A DNA stretch of 8,947 nucleotides from DATMBL01 sp050735975 (lineage in GTDB: Bacteria > Desulfobacterota > Binatia > UBA9968): positions 1 to 8,947 of the forward strand of contig JBOHVS010000143.1 in NCBI GenBank assembly GCA_050735975.1, given 5' to 3'. Shown one piece after another: positions 1-6,032 of the stretch (position 1 is the stretch's first letter; every line of letters starts with the position of its first letter). The notes beneath the pieces were generated by a model. The model saw only the letters and a program-made list of their open reading frames with translations. It was not told the origin of the DNA and made no database searches. Both the position numbers and the translations under genes were made by a program.

Positions 1-71
1 ACGGTGAAAAGCGCTTCGATCGAAGAACTTATATTGCCGACTGGTTTATGAAGCAGCTCAACGCGGGGTAA
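1..71 (+). CDS. C-terminal end of an unidentified protein (partial)
   Basis: From base 3 a reading frame runs into a TAA stop at 69-71 and gives a 22-residue tail that ends in ADWFMKQLNAG. The frame is the only one of the three plus frames that stays open to this point, and a hairpin with a T run follows about 75 bases later, which fits the end of a gene. The tail (an aromatic residue and W-F in an amphipathic last helix) would suit the C-terminal helix of an alpha/beta hydrolase or prolyl-oligopeptidase-type enzyme. That is only a guess, because too little remains to name it. The TolB protein that normally precedes pal is not recognisable here. Confidence 0.4.
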   Translation, partial: GEKRFDRRTYIADWFMKQLNAG

Positions 72-96
72 AAGCAGGCTGATTCGCAAAAGCAAA

Positions 97-117
97 GTCA
101 GAGGTCGGAGGTCAGAG
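97..117. repeat. Three tandem copies of a 7-bp unit, GTC(A/G)GAG
   Basis: Three 7-bp units lie head to tail just after the upstream stop codon. Copies one and three are GTCAGAG and the middle one is GTCGGAG. It is a short purine-rich microrepeat in non-coding DNA with no visible function. Confidence 0.6.
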
Positions 118-147
118 AGCAGAAAAATCATTTCGGGCACTTTTTAC

Positions 148-172
148 AACTCCTCCAGACTTGGGAGTTTTT
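148..172 (+). terminator. Weak intrinsic terminator upstream of pal
   Basis: AACTCC (148-153) pairs with GGAGTT (164-169), with one further T-G pair inside and a loop of about 8 to 10 bases. The right arm runs into a stretch of five T (168-172). The stem is short, so termination may be partial. It sits in the right place to end transcription of the gene that stops at 71 and to insulate pal. Confidence 0.45.
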
Positions 173-235
173 GTTCCCTCGATGGAAAAGAAGAGACAAT
201 AAACACCCTTCTTTCTGCGATGCGTCTTTTTTTAA

Positions 236-264
236 TTGACACCTTGAGTCCGATACCTCACAAT
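236..264 (+). promoter_or_regulatory. Putative sigma-70 promoter of pal
   Basis: A perfect -35 hexamer TTGACA (236-241) is followed after 17 bases by CACAAT (259-264), which matches four of six -10 positions. Transcription would start near 271 and give pal a 5' leader of about 40 bases. The exact -35 and ideal spacing make this the best promoter candidate in the window. The call rests on sequence match alone. Confidence 0.5.
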
Positions 265-313
265 TTTACCGTCTCAAAGCCTTGCAATCGTTACCGGTGG
301 AAAGGAGCCAAGC

Positions 314-889
314 ATGTTTCCTTGGATTTTATTGATCACGATGGTTCTGACGGGGTGTCAGGCTCGAACGCAAGATGCCCAAAATCCATCGCCGACGTGG
401 ACGGTGGAAAACCCCAACGCCTCGGCTGGGACCGCCAAAGGTTTGGCGCAAGGGATGACAAAGCAGGAGGCCGCTAGGCCTGTATCAGGCTCTAGCCTGG
501 ACGCCTTGCGAACCGGTGAGAGCACTGCGACGCCGGCATCGAGTCCGATAAAAGACGTTAATTTCCATTTTGACAGCTATGAGTTGATGAGCGACGCGCG
601 CGAGGTTCTCAAGCTTAACGCGAACTGGCTGAAAGCCAATCCCTCGGTGCGCGTGCAAATCGAGGGTCACTGCGACGAGCGGGGCACGGTCGAGTACAAT
701 CTTGCGCTGGGAGCTAAACGCGCCAGGACCGTGAAGGATTATCTGATAAACCTTGGAATCGCCGTGGATCGCATGTCCGATATCAGTTACGGCGAAGAGA
801 TTCCCGTTTGTAAGGAACCGACTGAAGCGTGCTGGGAAAAGAACCGGCGCGCCCGCTTTGTGATCGCACCGGTCAGCCCCACTTCATAG
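314..889 (+). CDS. pal: Peptidoglycan-associated lipoprotein Pal
   Basis: This 191-residue outer-membrane lipoprotein tethers the outer membrane to peptidoglycan as part of the Tol-Pal system. The signal peptide ends in a lipobox LTGC with the lipidated Cys at residue 15. Residue 16 is Gln rather than Asp, so outer-membrane sorting is expected. A low-complexity linker (about 20-78) leads to an OmpA C-terminal domain (about 82-186). That domain has the motifs NFHFDSYEL, EGHCDERG and NRRARF. Asp121 and Arg136 align with the diaminopimelate-binding Asp and Arg of E. coli Pal. Cys167 and Cys173 bracket the loop before NRRAR and could form a disulfide. AAAGGAG (301-307) lies 6 bases before the ATG and fixes the start. 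The gene appears to be a single-gene unit with its own promoter and a strong terminator; tolB is not visible upstream. Confidence 0.95.
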   Translation: MFPWILLITMVLTGCQARTQDAQNPSPTWTVENPNASAGTAKGLAQGMTKQEAARPVSGSSLDALRTGESTATPASSPIKDVNFHFDSYELMSDAREVLKLNANWLKANPSVRVQIEGHCDERGTVEYNLALGAKRARTVKDYLINLGIAVDRMSDISYGEEIPVCKEPTEACWEKNRRARFVIAPVSPTS

Positions 890-912
890 CCAGGCTATTA
901 CGACATCTCTTT

Positions 913-944
913 AAAAGGCCTATCTCGAAAGAGTTGGGCCTTTT
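913..944 (+). terminator. Strong intrinsic terminator of pal
   Basis: AAAAGGCC (913-920) pairs perfectly with GGCCTTTT (937-944). The stem continues inward through T-G and A-T pairs and one T-T mismatch to CTC/GAG closed by a GAAA tetraloop (927-930). The right arm ends in five T. The A tract on the left could also let it work for minus-strand transcripts. It lies 24 bases past the pal stop. Confidence 0.88.
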
Positions 945-980
945 TATTTGCCCAACCCGCTGCTGTCTTGACTTTTCCGC

Positions 981-1010
981 TTGGATCACGTTGGTAAGAA
1001 TATCTACAAT
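981..1010 (+). promoter_or_regulatory. Possible weak promoter for the HEAT-repeat gene
   Basis: TACAAT (1005-1010) matches five of six -10 positions. The best -35 at an acceptable distance is TTGGAT (981-986), 18 bases upstream and only a partial match. A better -35, TTGACT at 968-973, is too far away (31 bases) to pair with it. Start of transcription would be near 1017, leaving a leader of about 100 bases. Confidence 0.28.
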
Positions 1011-1119
1011 ACAAGTTTCCATGCTTCAACTTGGCGGATGGCGTTGGTCCGAGCTTGTAGAGGATCAATATAAGTGAAAAATCATTCTGTTCTTCGAACA
1101 AAGGAATCGTTTTTACGTC

Positions 1120-2739
1120 ATGGATAACTTCCTTCAGCAACTTCTCACCCTCGTCGAAAAGGGCAATATTGAGCAGCGTTGTGCCGTGTTAATCGTCCTG
1201 GGCGCGCTCAAGGTGCGACAAGCCCAAGTGATGAGGGCCGCAAGCGCCGCCCTGGGCCATCCCAACCCGGCGCTTAAGGATTTTGCGTTCCGCTACTTTG
1301 AGGAGGTTCAGGCTAGCGCAGGCATTCCTTCTCTACTGCGATTTCTCGACGATCCTGACAAGGAAATGCAAGAGCGGGCGATTCGGTTTCTCAGCCGAGC
1401 CGGTCAATCGGCCGTCGATCCGTTGCTCCAAGCCGCTGCCACGGCAACGCGTGTGTGGCAGTTGAATGCAGCCCGCGTCCTGTGCGCCGTGCGTGGGAAA
1501 AAGGCGCTGAATGGCTTGCTGCGCATGCTTCTTTCCGGGACCGACGAGTTCAACAAGCCCGTGTGTGATCTTATGATACCGGTCATCCGGGAAATGGACA
1601 TCAAAGAGCAGAAGCAGCTCTACCTTGAAGTTGAAGCTTTTGCCGCTAAACTCGACGCGAATCAACAACGAGCGGCTGCGATTTCCGCGGTTCGGCTTCT
1701 CGGCCAGCTAGGTCACCCTCACGCGCGCCGTTGGCTGTTCAAGCTCCTTGGAGCTGAGAACCATTCAAGTTTACGTACTCATGCCCTCGTTGCTTTGCTT
1801 CGTTGCCTCCGAGAAGAAGAATTGCGGAAAGACGAACACGCAAAGCTTATCTCGTTGCTCGATGAAGCGGATTTCACCGAAGTCACCCGTCGGACCCTGG
1901 AGCTGCTCGGCGCGCACCCGCTGCCGGAAGATTCTCGACCGCTGCTCTCCCGGCTGCTGCAAAATCGCCACGAAGCCGTGCAAAAATTTGCGCTGGATAA
2001 GATGGGAGACTTTGCCACGCCGGCGACGGTTCGCACGCTAATCGAGCAATTGGGAGACTCGGACTATCGGCGGCGTGGAGTTGCAGCTCGTTCCTTGCAC
2101 AAGATTCCCGAAGCTCGAGCATCTCTTATTAAAGAACTTCTCGGGTGCGAGGATCCGAGTAAAGCCTGGAGCATCGCGGAGTTATTGCCGGCATATGACG
2201 GGAGGTGGCGGCAAGACACGACGGACGCGCTTTGGAAACGGCTGGAAGCAGCTATCGCCGCGCAAGACAGAATTCAGACGGCATTTCTGCACGTGCTCAA
2301 GCAAGCCGGCATAGAATACGCGTACCAGCAGTTGGCCACCTCAGGCGTAAAGCTTATCAAAGCCAAGAGATACAAAGAAGCACTGCCCTTCCTGACGCCG
2401 CTCAAAGACTTTCCTGAGTTCAAACCGGAAGACAAATTCCGCTTTGCCCTAGCGCAACTAAAATCGCATTCCCCCGCAGTCGCGGCTCATCGACAGGAGC
2501 CGGTCGTGGACCTGCTCCGCGAGCTATACCGTAACTCCGCTTATCCCCTCTTTGAAGCGATCAAGAAGGAAAAAAACCTAACCCCCGATGACCTCTTCTA
2601 TCTCGGTTTTACCTTGGTCGAGAGATCCGGAGAGGAGCGTAATTTGGGCAAGGATTTACTCGAACACCTTGCCTCTAGTTTCCCACGCAAAAAAATCGGC
2701 AAAAGCTCAAAAAATAAGCTGAAGCTGCTGAACTGGTAG
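1120..2739 (+). CDS. HEAT-repeat helical scaffold protein, function unknown
   Basis: The product is a 539-residue soluble protein without a signal peptide or membrane segments. It is built of repeated helix pairs rich in Leu and Ala with the HEAT pattern; examples lie near residues 67-105 (PSLLRFLDDPDKEMQERA), 177-240 and 285-335 (VRTLIEQLGDSDYRRRGVAA). Such arrays of alpha-helices act as protein-protein binding scaffolds, and no catalytic motif is visible. The C-terminal part (about 380-520) is helical and more TPR-like, and the last 20 residues form a very basic tail (RKKIGKSSKNKLK). AAGGA (1101-1105) is the nearest ribosome-binding sequence, 14 bases before the ATG, so initiation may be weak. 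The gene stands alone between the pal terminator and a convergent gene, so context does not reveal its partner. Confidence 0.85.
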   Translation: MDNFLQQLLTLVEKGNIEQRCAVLIVLGALKVRQAQVMRAASAALGHPNPALKDFAFRYFEEVQASAGIPSLLRFLDDPDKEMQERAIRFLSRAGQSAVDPLLQAAATATRVWQLNAARVLCAVRGKKALNGLLRMLLSGTDEFNKPVCDLMIPVIREMDIKEQKQLYLEVEAFAAKLDANQQRAAAISAVRLLGQLGHPHARRWLFKLLGAENHSSLRTHALVALLRCLREEELRKDEHAKLISLLDEADFTEVTRRTLELLGAHPLPEDSRPLLSRLLQNRHEAVQKFALDKMGDFATPATVRTLIEQLGDSDYRRRGVAARSLHKIPEARASLIKELLGCEDPSKAWSIAELLPAYDGRWRQDTTDALWKRLEAAIAAQDRIQTAFLHVLKQAGIEYAYQQLATSGVKLIKAKRYKEALPFLTPLKDFPEFKPEDKFRFALAQLKSHSPAVAAHRQEPVVDLLRELYRNSAYPLFEAIKKEKNLTPDDLFYLGFTLVERSGEERNLGKDLLEHLASSFPRKKIGKSSKNKLKLLNW

Positions 2740-2844
2740 CTTCAAATGCAAGTGCTCGGACATCAGAATGCGTTAAGGCCATACGCTAGTCGATGGAGTT
2801 AGCTCTTTCGATTAGGATATAGAACTTAAGCGGTGTTTCTCGAT

Positions 2845-3180
2845 TCACTCTCTGACCCAACTGATAATGATCCCCCAGAGCACGGCGACGGCCCCGCAAA
2901 CGAGAACCGCCACTCCAAGGAAGGGTACTATAAATGCAAGACCGGCTCCCACCACGGCCAGCCCCAAGCCTGCCGCCAGCGGGTTCATTGGACGCCGGAC
3001 ACTAACGGGCTGGGTAGCGTCCTGAACTGTGCGGGCCTCTTGCCGAATAATAGTGGAGGCCAACTCCGTAAGTTGTTCCCGCGTTTCGGGCTCCGCCTCC
3101 CGGATCAATCGAGCTGTTTCCGTCGCGAGCCGCTCGATCTCTTCCTCGCGTTTTTGTTGCGCCAGGCTGTCTGGATTCAT
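2845..3180 (-). CDS. Small protein with N-terminal charged helix and C-terminal membrane hairpin, function unknown
   Basis: This 111-residue protein has two clear parts. Residues 5-55 are highly charged with regular Glu/Arg spacing (REEEIERLATETARLIREAE), as in a coiled coil or amphipathic helix. Residues 66-107 contain two hydrophobic segments (about 67-88 and 89-107) joined by a short turn with Pro86, which suggests a hairpin anchor in the cytoplasmic membrane with the helix in the cytosol. On the minus strand GGAG (complement of 3190-3193) precedes the ATG by 9 bases, so the start is well supported. It converges with the HEAT-repeat gene across a gap of about 105 bases. I do not recognise the family; it may be a membrane-tethered adaptor or a small stress protein. 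Confidence 0.75.
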   Translation of the reverse strand: MNPDSLAQQKREEEIERLATETARLIREAEPETREQLTELASTIIRQEARTVQDATQPVSVRRPMNPLAAGLGLAVVGAGLAFIVPFLGVAVLVCGAVAVLWGIIISWVRE

Positions 3181-3431
3181 AAAAAGAAGCTCCTATCGGG
3201 CGGATTCTCAAATTTGGAACGCCACGAATCTTTGCACACTAATGCTCCTCTTGCCACCCAAAGCGAAGGACGCAAGGGTTATACCAGCCGAGTAATGAAG
3301 TTTCTCAGACGTTTTATCTTGGCAGCGCGCCTTATGCGATAGCTAAAACCCATCAACACGGACAGACAATGACCGAAGAAGCGAAGTCGATGCTGTTCGA
3401 AACGGGGCCGGCGATCGAAGCGTTGATCTCG

Positions 3432-4325
3432 TCAAGACAAAGGGTTGACCGAATTCACTCGGCTTCCACTCTTCTGCCGATTAGCCAACTGGCGGGCAAT
3501 AAAGTTCTTAATCAATTCAACCGCCCGGTCCGTTTGCGGTCCCGGCTGGGCAACCCAGCGGTGTTCGCAGCCTACGAAGAGCTCATAATCGATCTCTCCG
3601 CCGGCATTTCGATAAGTAGCTACGAAACGCTCTTGCACTTCCGGCAAGACGTTATCGTCTAATCCGCCCTGCAAAATGAGCATGGGAGGCAGTGAGACCG
3701 GCTCGCTCCGCTCGAGGATCAACTGCGGATTTCCTTCGAAAATCGTCTCCCACGGGTTGAAGTAAATCTCGCTGTTTTTAATCAGATTCTCCCGTCCCAT
3801 CCTTTTCGCTTGTTGATAACGAGCGAAAGGATCACTGATCGGCGACCGCGCCGCGACATAGGCTAGAGTCGCGTCCCTATGCGGCGCTTCATGCAATGGC
3901 AAGGCGTTGTACCGAGAGTCGTTTGGCCGCATGCCGCAAAGTTGCGCGACATGGCCGCCGCTCGAGCTGCCTAATACTCCCACAGTTTGCGGGTCCGCCT
4001 TCCATTCCGGTGCTTTTTCCTTGAGCCAACGTATGCCGCAGTTTGCGTCCGCCGCGGACGCTGGGTACGGCGCTTCCGACGCCAGGCGCAGGTCGATAGC
4101 CGCAACCAGGATACCGCTGGCCGCCAAGCGCTCGTCCATCGGGGCATTGGCGGTCCGGTCCTGATCGTTCCACGCGCCGCCATGCAAGTCCAGAAGTGCC
4201 GGGAAAGGTCCTTGGCCCTGTGGTTGATAGATGCGCGCCATCAGCGTGCGTCCCGGGTCACGCCGGAATTCGATGTCCGAGATTTTAGTCTCGTACGCGT
4301 TCGAAGGAGCATAATCGACTGTCAT
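3432..4325 (-). CDS. Alpha/beta hydrolase of the BD-FAE / acetyl-hydrolase type
   Basis: This 297-residue cytosolic esterase or lipase-like enzyme has a complete catalytic apparatus. HGGAW (48-52) is the oxyanion-hole motif. Ser121 in the nucleophile elbow GSSSG (119-123) is the nucleophile, Asp223 in GGLDDNV is the likely acid, and His255 in CEHRW is the base. The fold matches small-molecule carboxylesterases, feruloyl-esterase-like proteins and kynurenine-formamidase relatives, so the substrate cannot be named. There is no signal peptide. AAGGAG (complement of 4334-4339) sits 8 bases before the ATG, an ideal ribosome-binding site. The gene is transcribed away from the MlaC-like gene and toward the small membrane-protein gene, with 251 bases between. 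Its stretch downstream of the catalytic His is ordinary, and the last 15 residues are a basic tail. Confidence 0.9.
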   Translation of the reverse strand: MTVDYAPSNAYETKISDIEFRRDPGRTLMARIYQPQGQGPFPALLDLHGGAWNDQDRTANAPMDERLAASGILVAAIDLRLASEAPYPASAADANCGIRWLKEKAPEWKADPQTVGVLGSSSGGHVAQLCGMRPNDSRYNALPLHEAPHRDATLAYVAARSPISDPFARYQQAKRMGRENLIKNSEIYFNPWETIFEGNPQLILERSEPVSLPPMLILQGGLDDNVLPEVQERFVATYRNAGGEIDYELFVGCEHRWVAQPGPQTDRAVELIKNFIARQLANRQKSGSRVNSVNPLS

Positions 4326-4690
4326 TGTGGTTTCTCCTTAAGTTATCCGTTATCACTTGAATTAACGATCGGCTTTTTTGCGAACTATCGCGGAAGCTCA
4401 CCCTTCAGCGACGCAAGCGCAAGCAGTCTATCGCGCATCGCTGACAAATTCGACGAACATCGCGGGGATGCCAAAATCCTGCTCGCGTTTCCCTGGTCAA
4501 CAAGTTTGGCGAAGTTCGTCTACAGCGCGAAAACTAACGCAATTCTTTAAGCGGTGTCAAACTGTTAAAAGGGGTTTAATGCAGAAATGTGGCGGGTTGA
4601 GGCGAAACGATGGGCAAGCCCTGGTTTCCCTTGACCTTACGGTGATTTTATCGTTTGAATGATACGAACTAAAACAGATTCGAGGTATCG
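4326..4690. other. Divergent intergenic region with several inverted and direct repeats
   Basis: These 365 bases separate the hydrolase from the MlaC-like gene. I see no convincing gene: the frames that stay open have no ribosome-binding site and no recognisable motifs. The part from 4381 to 4520 is full of internal symmetry. CGAAC(T)ATCGCGG occurs at 4381-4393 and, without the T, at 4454-4465. TCAGCGACGC (4405-4414) faces GCATCGCTGA (4435-4444), nine of ten paired. GACGAAC (4452-4458) faces GTTCGTC (4514-4520), and GCCAAA (4470-4475) faces TTTGGC (4505-4510) nested inside it. This could be a small repeat element, a structured RNA or a decayed coding remnant. The right end holds a promoter candidate for the MlaC-like gene. 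Confidence 0.5.
4631..4660 (+). promoter_or_regulatory. Putative sigma-70 promoter of the MlaC-like gene
   Basis: TTGACC (4631-4636) matches five of six -35 positions. TTGAAT (4655-4660), 18 bases later, matches four of six -10 positions. Transcription would begin about 25 bases before the start codon and give a short leader. Confidence 0.4.
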
Positions 4691-5293
4691 ATGTATACAA
4701 TGCCGAAAATCGTCCTGTCTGTTACCGTCGCGGTCGTCATTCTGGCGTCGAATTCCCCGCAGGCATCAGCCGGGGAGCCGACGGAAGAGATACGGACCGC
4801 CATCAGTCACGGCATCGAAATACTCAAGGATGCGAAGCTCGACGACAAGAAACAGCGACCAGAGACGATTAACCGGCTCAGAAAGATAGTGTTCCCGTTG
4901 TTTGATTTTGACGAGATGGCCAAGCGGTCTCTCGGCGCGCATTGGCGCCGGCTCGACCCGCAACAGCAAAAGCGGTTTGTTACCGTCTTTACTGAGCTTC
5001 TGGAGACAACCTATGCGGATAAGATTGATCTCTACGAGGGCCAGAAGGTTGCTTACATCGGGGAAGCCGTGGACAAAGACTACGCTCAAGTCGAAACCAG
5101 GGTCATTGGCAAGAACAGCCAGTCTTATTCCGTAGATTACAAGCTTCACCGGGTAAATGGCAAGTGGAGGATCTATGACGTCGCCGCGGAAAACATCAGC
5201 TTGGTGAACAACTACCGGTCCCAGTTCCACCGTGTCATCGTAAAATCATCTTTTGAAGAACTCTTGAAGAGAATACAGGAGAAAGCAAACTAA
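4691..5293 (+). CDS. mlaC: MlaC/Ttg2D-family periplasmic phospholipid-binding protein
   Basis: The 200-residue product belongs to the MlaC (Tgt2/Ttg2D) family, soluble periplasmic carriers that move phospholipids between the outer membrane and an MCE-type ABC transporter in the inner membrane. Residues 1-27 form a signal peptide with likely cleavage after ASA (25-27). Family marks follow: FDFDEMAKRSLG (71-82), the QQQKRFVTVFTELLE helix (91-105), NGKWRIYDV (156-164) and a final SLVNNYRSQF segment (170-179). Length is typical. GAGG (4682-4685) is 5 bases before the chosen ATG; a second ATG at 4700 is also possible and would still leave an intact signal peptide. The usual partners (MlaE permease, MlaF ATPase, MlaD) are absent from this window, so this is either an orphan carrier or one whose transporter is encoded elsewhere. 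Confidence 0.92.
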   Translation: MYTMPKIVLSVTVAVVILASNSPQASAGEPTEEIRTAISHGIEILKDAKLDDKKQRPETINRLRKIVFPLFDFDEMAKRSLGAHWRRLDPQQQKRFVTVFTELLETTYADKIDLYEGQKVAYIGEAVDKDYAQVETRVIGKNSQSYSVDYKLHRVNGKWRIYDVAAENISLVNNYRSQFHRVIVKSSFEELLKRIQEKAN

Positions 5294-5364
5294 CAGAGCC
5301 AAATCCCTATTCGGCGCATCAGGTTCGAGCTTTTGATATTCAGGAAATTCGAGGAGGCAAGCTC

Positions 5365-5838
5365 ATGCGCAAGCGGATCATCGACCAGGGTACTGAAGAT
5401 TCATCACACTCGAGTCAACAATGGCTGAATCTGGAAGCCCTAGCTCAGGTTGAAGTAACCTCCGAAGATGCGGCACATCCGATCGAGTCCGCATTGGCCG
5501 CGACTGCCGGCCCGGGCTGGCGGGCGGCACAACCGGGACGGCAGACAGTGCGTCTCCTATTCGACGAGCCCCGGAAGGTCAGGCGCTTGCGTCTAGTGTT
5601 TCAGGAACATGAGCGCGAGCGCACGCAGCAGTTCGTACTCCGTTGGTCCTCAGATCGCGGTCAGTCTTACCGGGAGATTATTCGTCAGCAGTATAACTTC
5701 AGCCCTCCCGCTACGAGTCGCGAGTGCGAGGAATATGCTGTCGAACTGAGTGGCTTGACAACACTTGAGCTCAGCATTGTTCCCGACCTCAGCGGGATCC
5801 CCGCCCGAGCATCGCTTGCGGAGTTACGTGTTGCGTGA
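5365..5838 (+). CDS. XRCC1 N-terminal-domain-like beta-sandwich protein
   Basis: The 157-residue cytosolic protein has no signal peptide and is predicted to be mostly beta. Residues 28-62 carry the pattern S-E-D-x-x-H-x-x-E-x-x-L, then WRAA-x-x-G-x-x-T. As I remember human XRCC1, its N-terminal domain has SQD..H..ENLL followed by WRAA..GEKT at nearly the same spacing. A later FSPPATSRE stretch (112-120) resembles FMSPSESRS there, and both end in a strand like LAELRV / LSFVRF. The XRCC1 domain is a discoidin-like fold that binds DNA polymerase beta and nicked DNA. A plain discoidin (F5/8 type C-like) carbohydrate- or protein-binding role is the alternative. GAGGAGG (5351-5357) lies 7 bases before the ATG, the strongest ribosome-binding site in the window. 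It starts 71 bases after the MlaC-like gene, and DNA-repair genes follow. Confidence 0.85.
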   Translation: MRKRIIDQGTEDSSHSSQQWLNLEALAQVEVTSEDAAHPIESALAATAGPGWRAAQPGRQTVRLLFDEPRKVRRLRLVFQEHERERTQQFVLRWSSDRGQSYREIIRQQYNFSPPATSRECEEYAVELSGLTTLELSIVPDLSGIPARASLAELRVA

Positions 5839-5873
5839 TCGTTGGAGTGGACAATTGATTCAAGAGTGCCCGT

Positions 5874-5906
5874 CCGTTCACACTTCGACACGCTCGGTGC
5901 GAACGG
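5874..5906. repeat. Palindromic repeat, copy 1
   Basis: CCGTTCACAC (5874-5883) pairs with GTGCGAACGG (5897-5906) at nine of ten positions around a 13-base loop with TTCGACACGCTC. It is the same family as the element at 5918-5953 read on the other strand. Both have the form CCGTT, then TTCGAC, then GCGAACGG. Related palindromes with TTCGACAAGCTCA cores are, to my knowledge, frequent intergenic elements in environmental bacteria. It lacks a T run on the plus strand, so it is not a standard terminator for the gene before it. Confidence 0.65.
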
Positions 5907-5917
5907 ATTGGAAAAAA

Positions 5918-5953
5918 CGCCGTTCGCGGTGAACTCGTCGAACCATAACGGCG
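5918..5953. repeat. Palindromic repeat, copy 2, in inverse orientation
   Basis: CGCCGTT (5918-5924) pairs perfectly with AACGGCG (5947-5953), and GGT (5928-5930) with ACC (5942-5944), around the core GAACTCGTCGA. Read on the minus strand it aligns with the element at 5874-5906. On the minus strand the hairpin is followed by six T (complement of 5912-5917), so it could act as an intrinsic terminator for minus-strand transcripts, although no minus-strand gene feeds into it in this window. Confidence 0.65.
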
Positions 5954-5977
5954 CTACTGTGTTTACGTGACAGCCCG

Positions 5978-5991
5978 CTAGACTAGACTAG
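5978..5991. repeat. Short tandem repeat of CTAGA
   Basis: CTAGACTAGACTAG contains nearly three copies of a 5-bp unit. CTAG is usually a rare tetramer in bacterial DNA, so three in 14 bases stands out. It overlaps the -35 side of the promoter proposed for xthA. Confidence 0.55.
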
Positions 5992-6011
5992 TGAGTGTCG
6001 GCTCCTATATT
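5984..6011 (+). promoter_or_regulatory. Putative promoter of the xthA-phosphoesterase operon
   Basis: TATATT (6006-6011) matches five of six -10 positions. TAGACT (5984-5989), 16 bases upstream, matches four of six -35 positions. Transcription would start near 6018, leaving a leader of only 15 to 25 bases before xthA. The -35 lies in the CTAGA tandem repeat. Confidence 0.35.
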
Positions 6012-6032
6012 TTTCCTTGAGCGCAGCGGAAA

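Noticed and set aside
1088..1100. Perfect palindrome TGTTC-TTC-GAACA just before the HEAT gene ribosome-binding site
   Set aside because: Five-base arms with a short gap are expected several times by chance in 9 kb; there is no second copy or known operator consensus to support it.
2740..2844. Search for a bidirectional terminator between the convergent HEAT and membrane-protein genes
   Set aside because: Only a three-base stem (GAG/CTC) before a few T was found, too weak to call.
3369..3662. Plus-strand open frame of 97 codons starting MTEEAKSMLFETG
   Set aside because: Most of it is antisense to the well-supported hydrolase gene, it has no ribosome-binding site, and the part outside the hydrolase is only about 22 codons.
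4341..4355. Tandem GTTATCC/GTTATCA in the hydrolase leader as a possible operator
   Set aside because: Only two imperfect 7-base copies without dyad symmetry; no known regulator site matches.
3987..4550. Plus-strand open frame of 187 codons across the hydrolase start and the intergenic region
   Set aside because: The first part is the antisense shadow of the hydrolase; the rest shows no motif, and the region is better explained by repeats.
2826..4557. Shared 11-mer TTAAGCGGTGT at 2826-2836 and 4547-4557
   Set aside because: Matches of this length between two sites are expected by chance in a window this size, and the flanks do not align.
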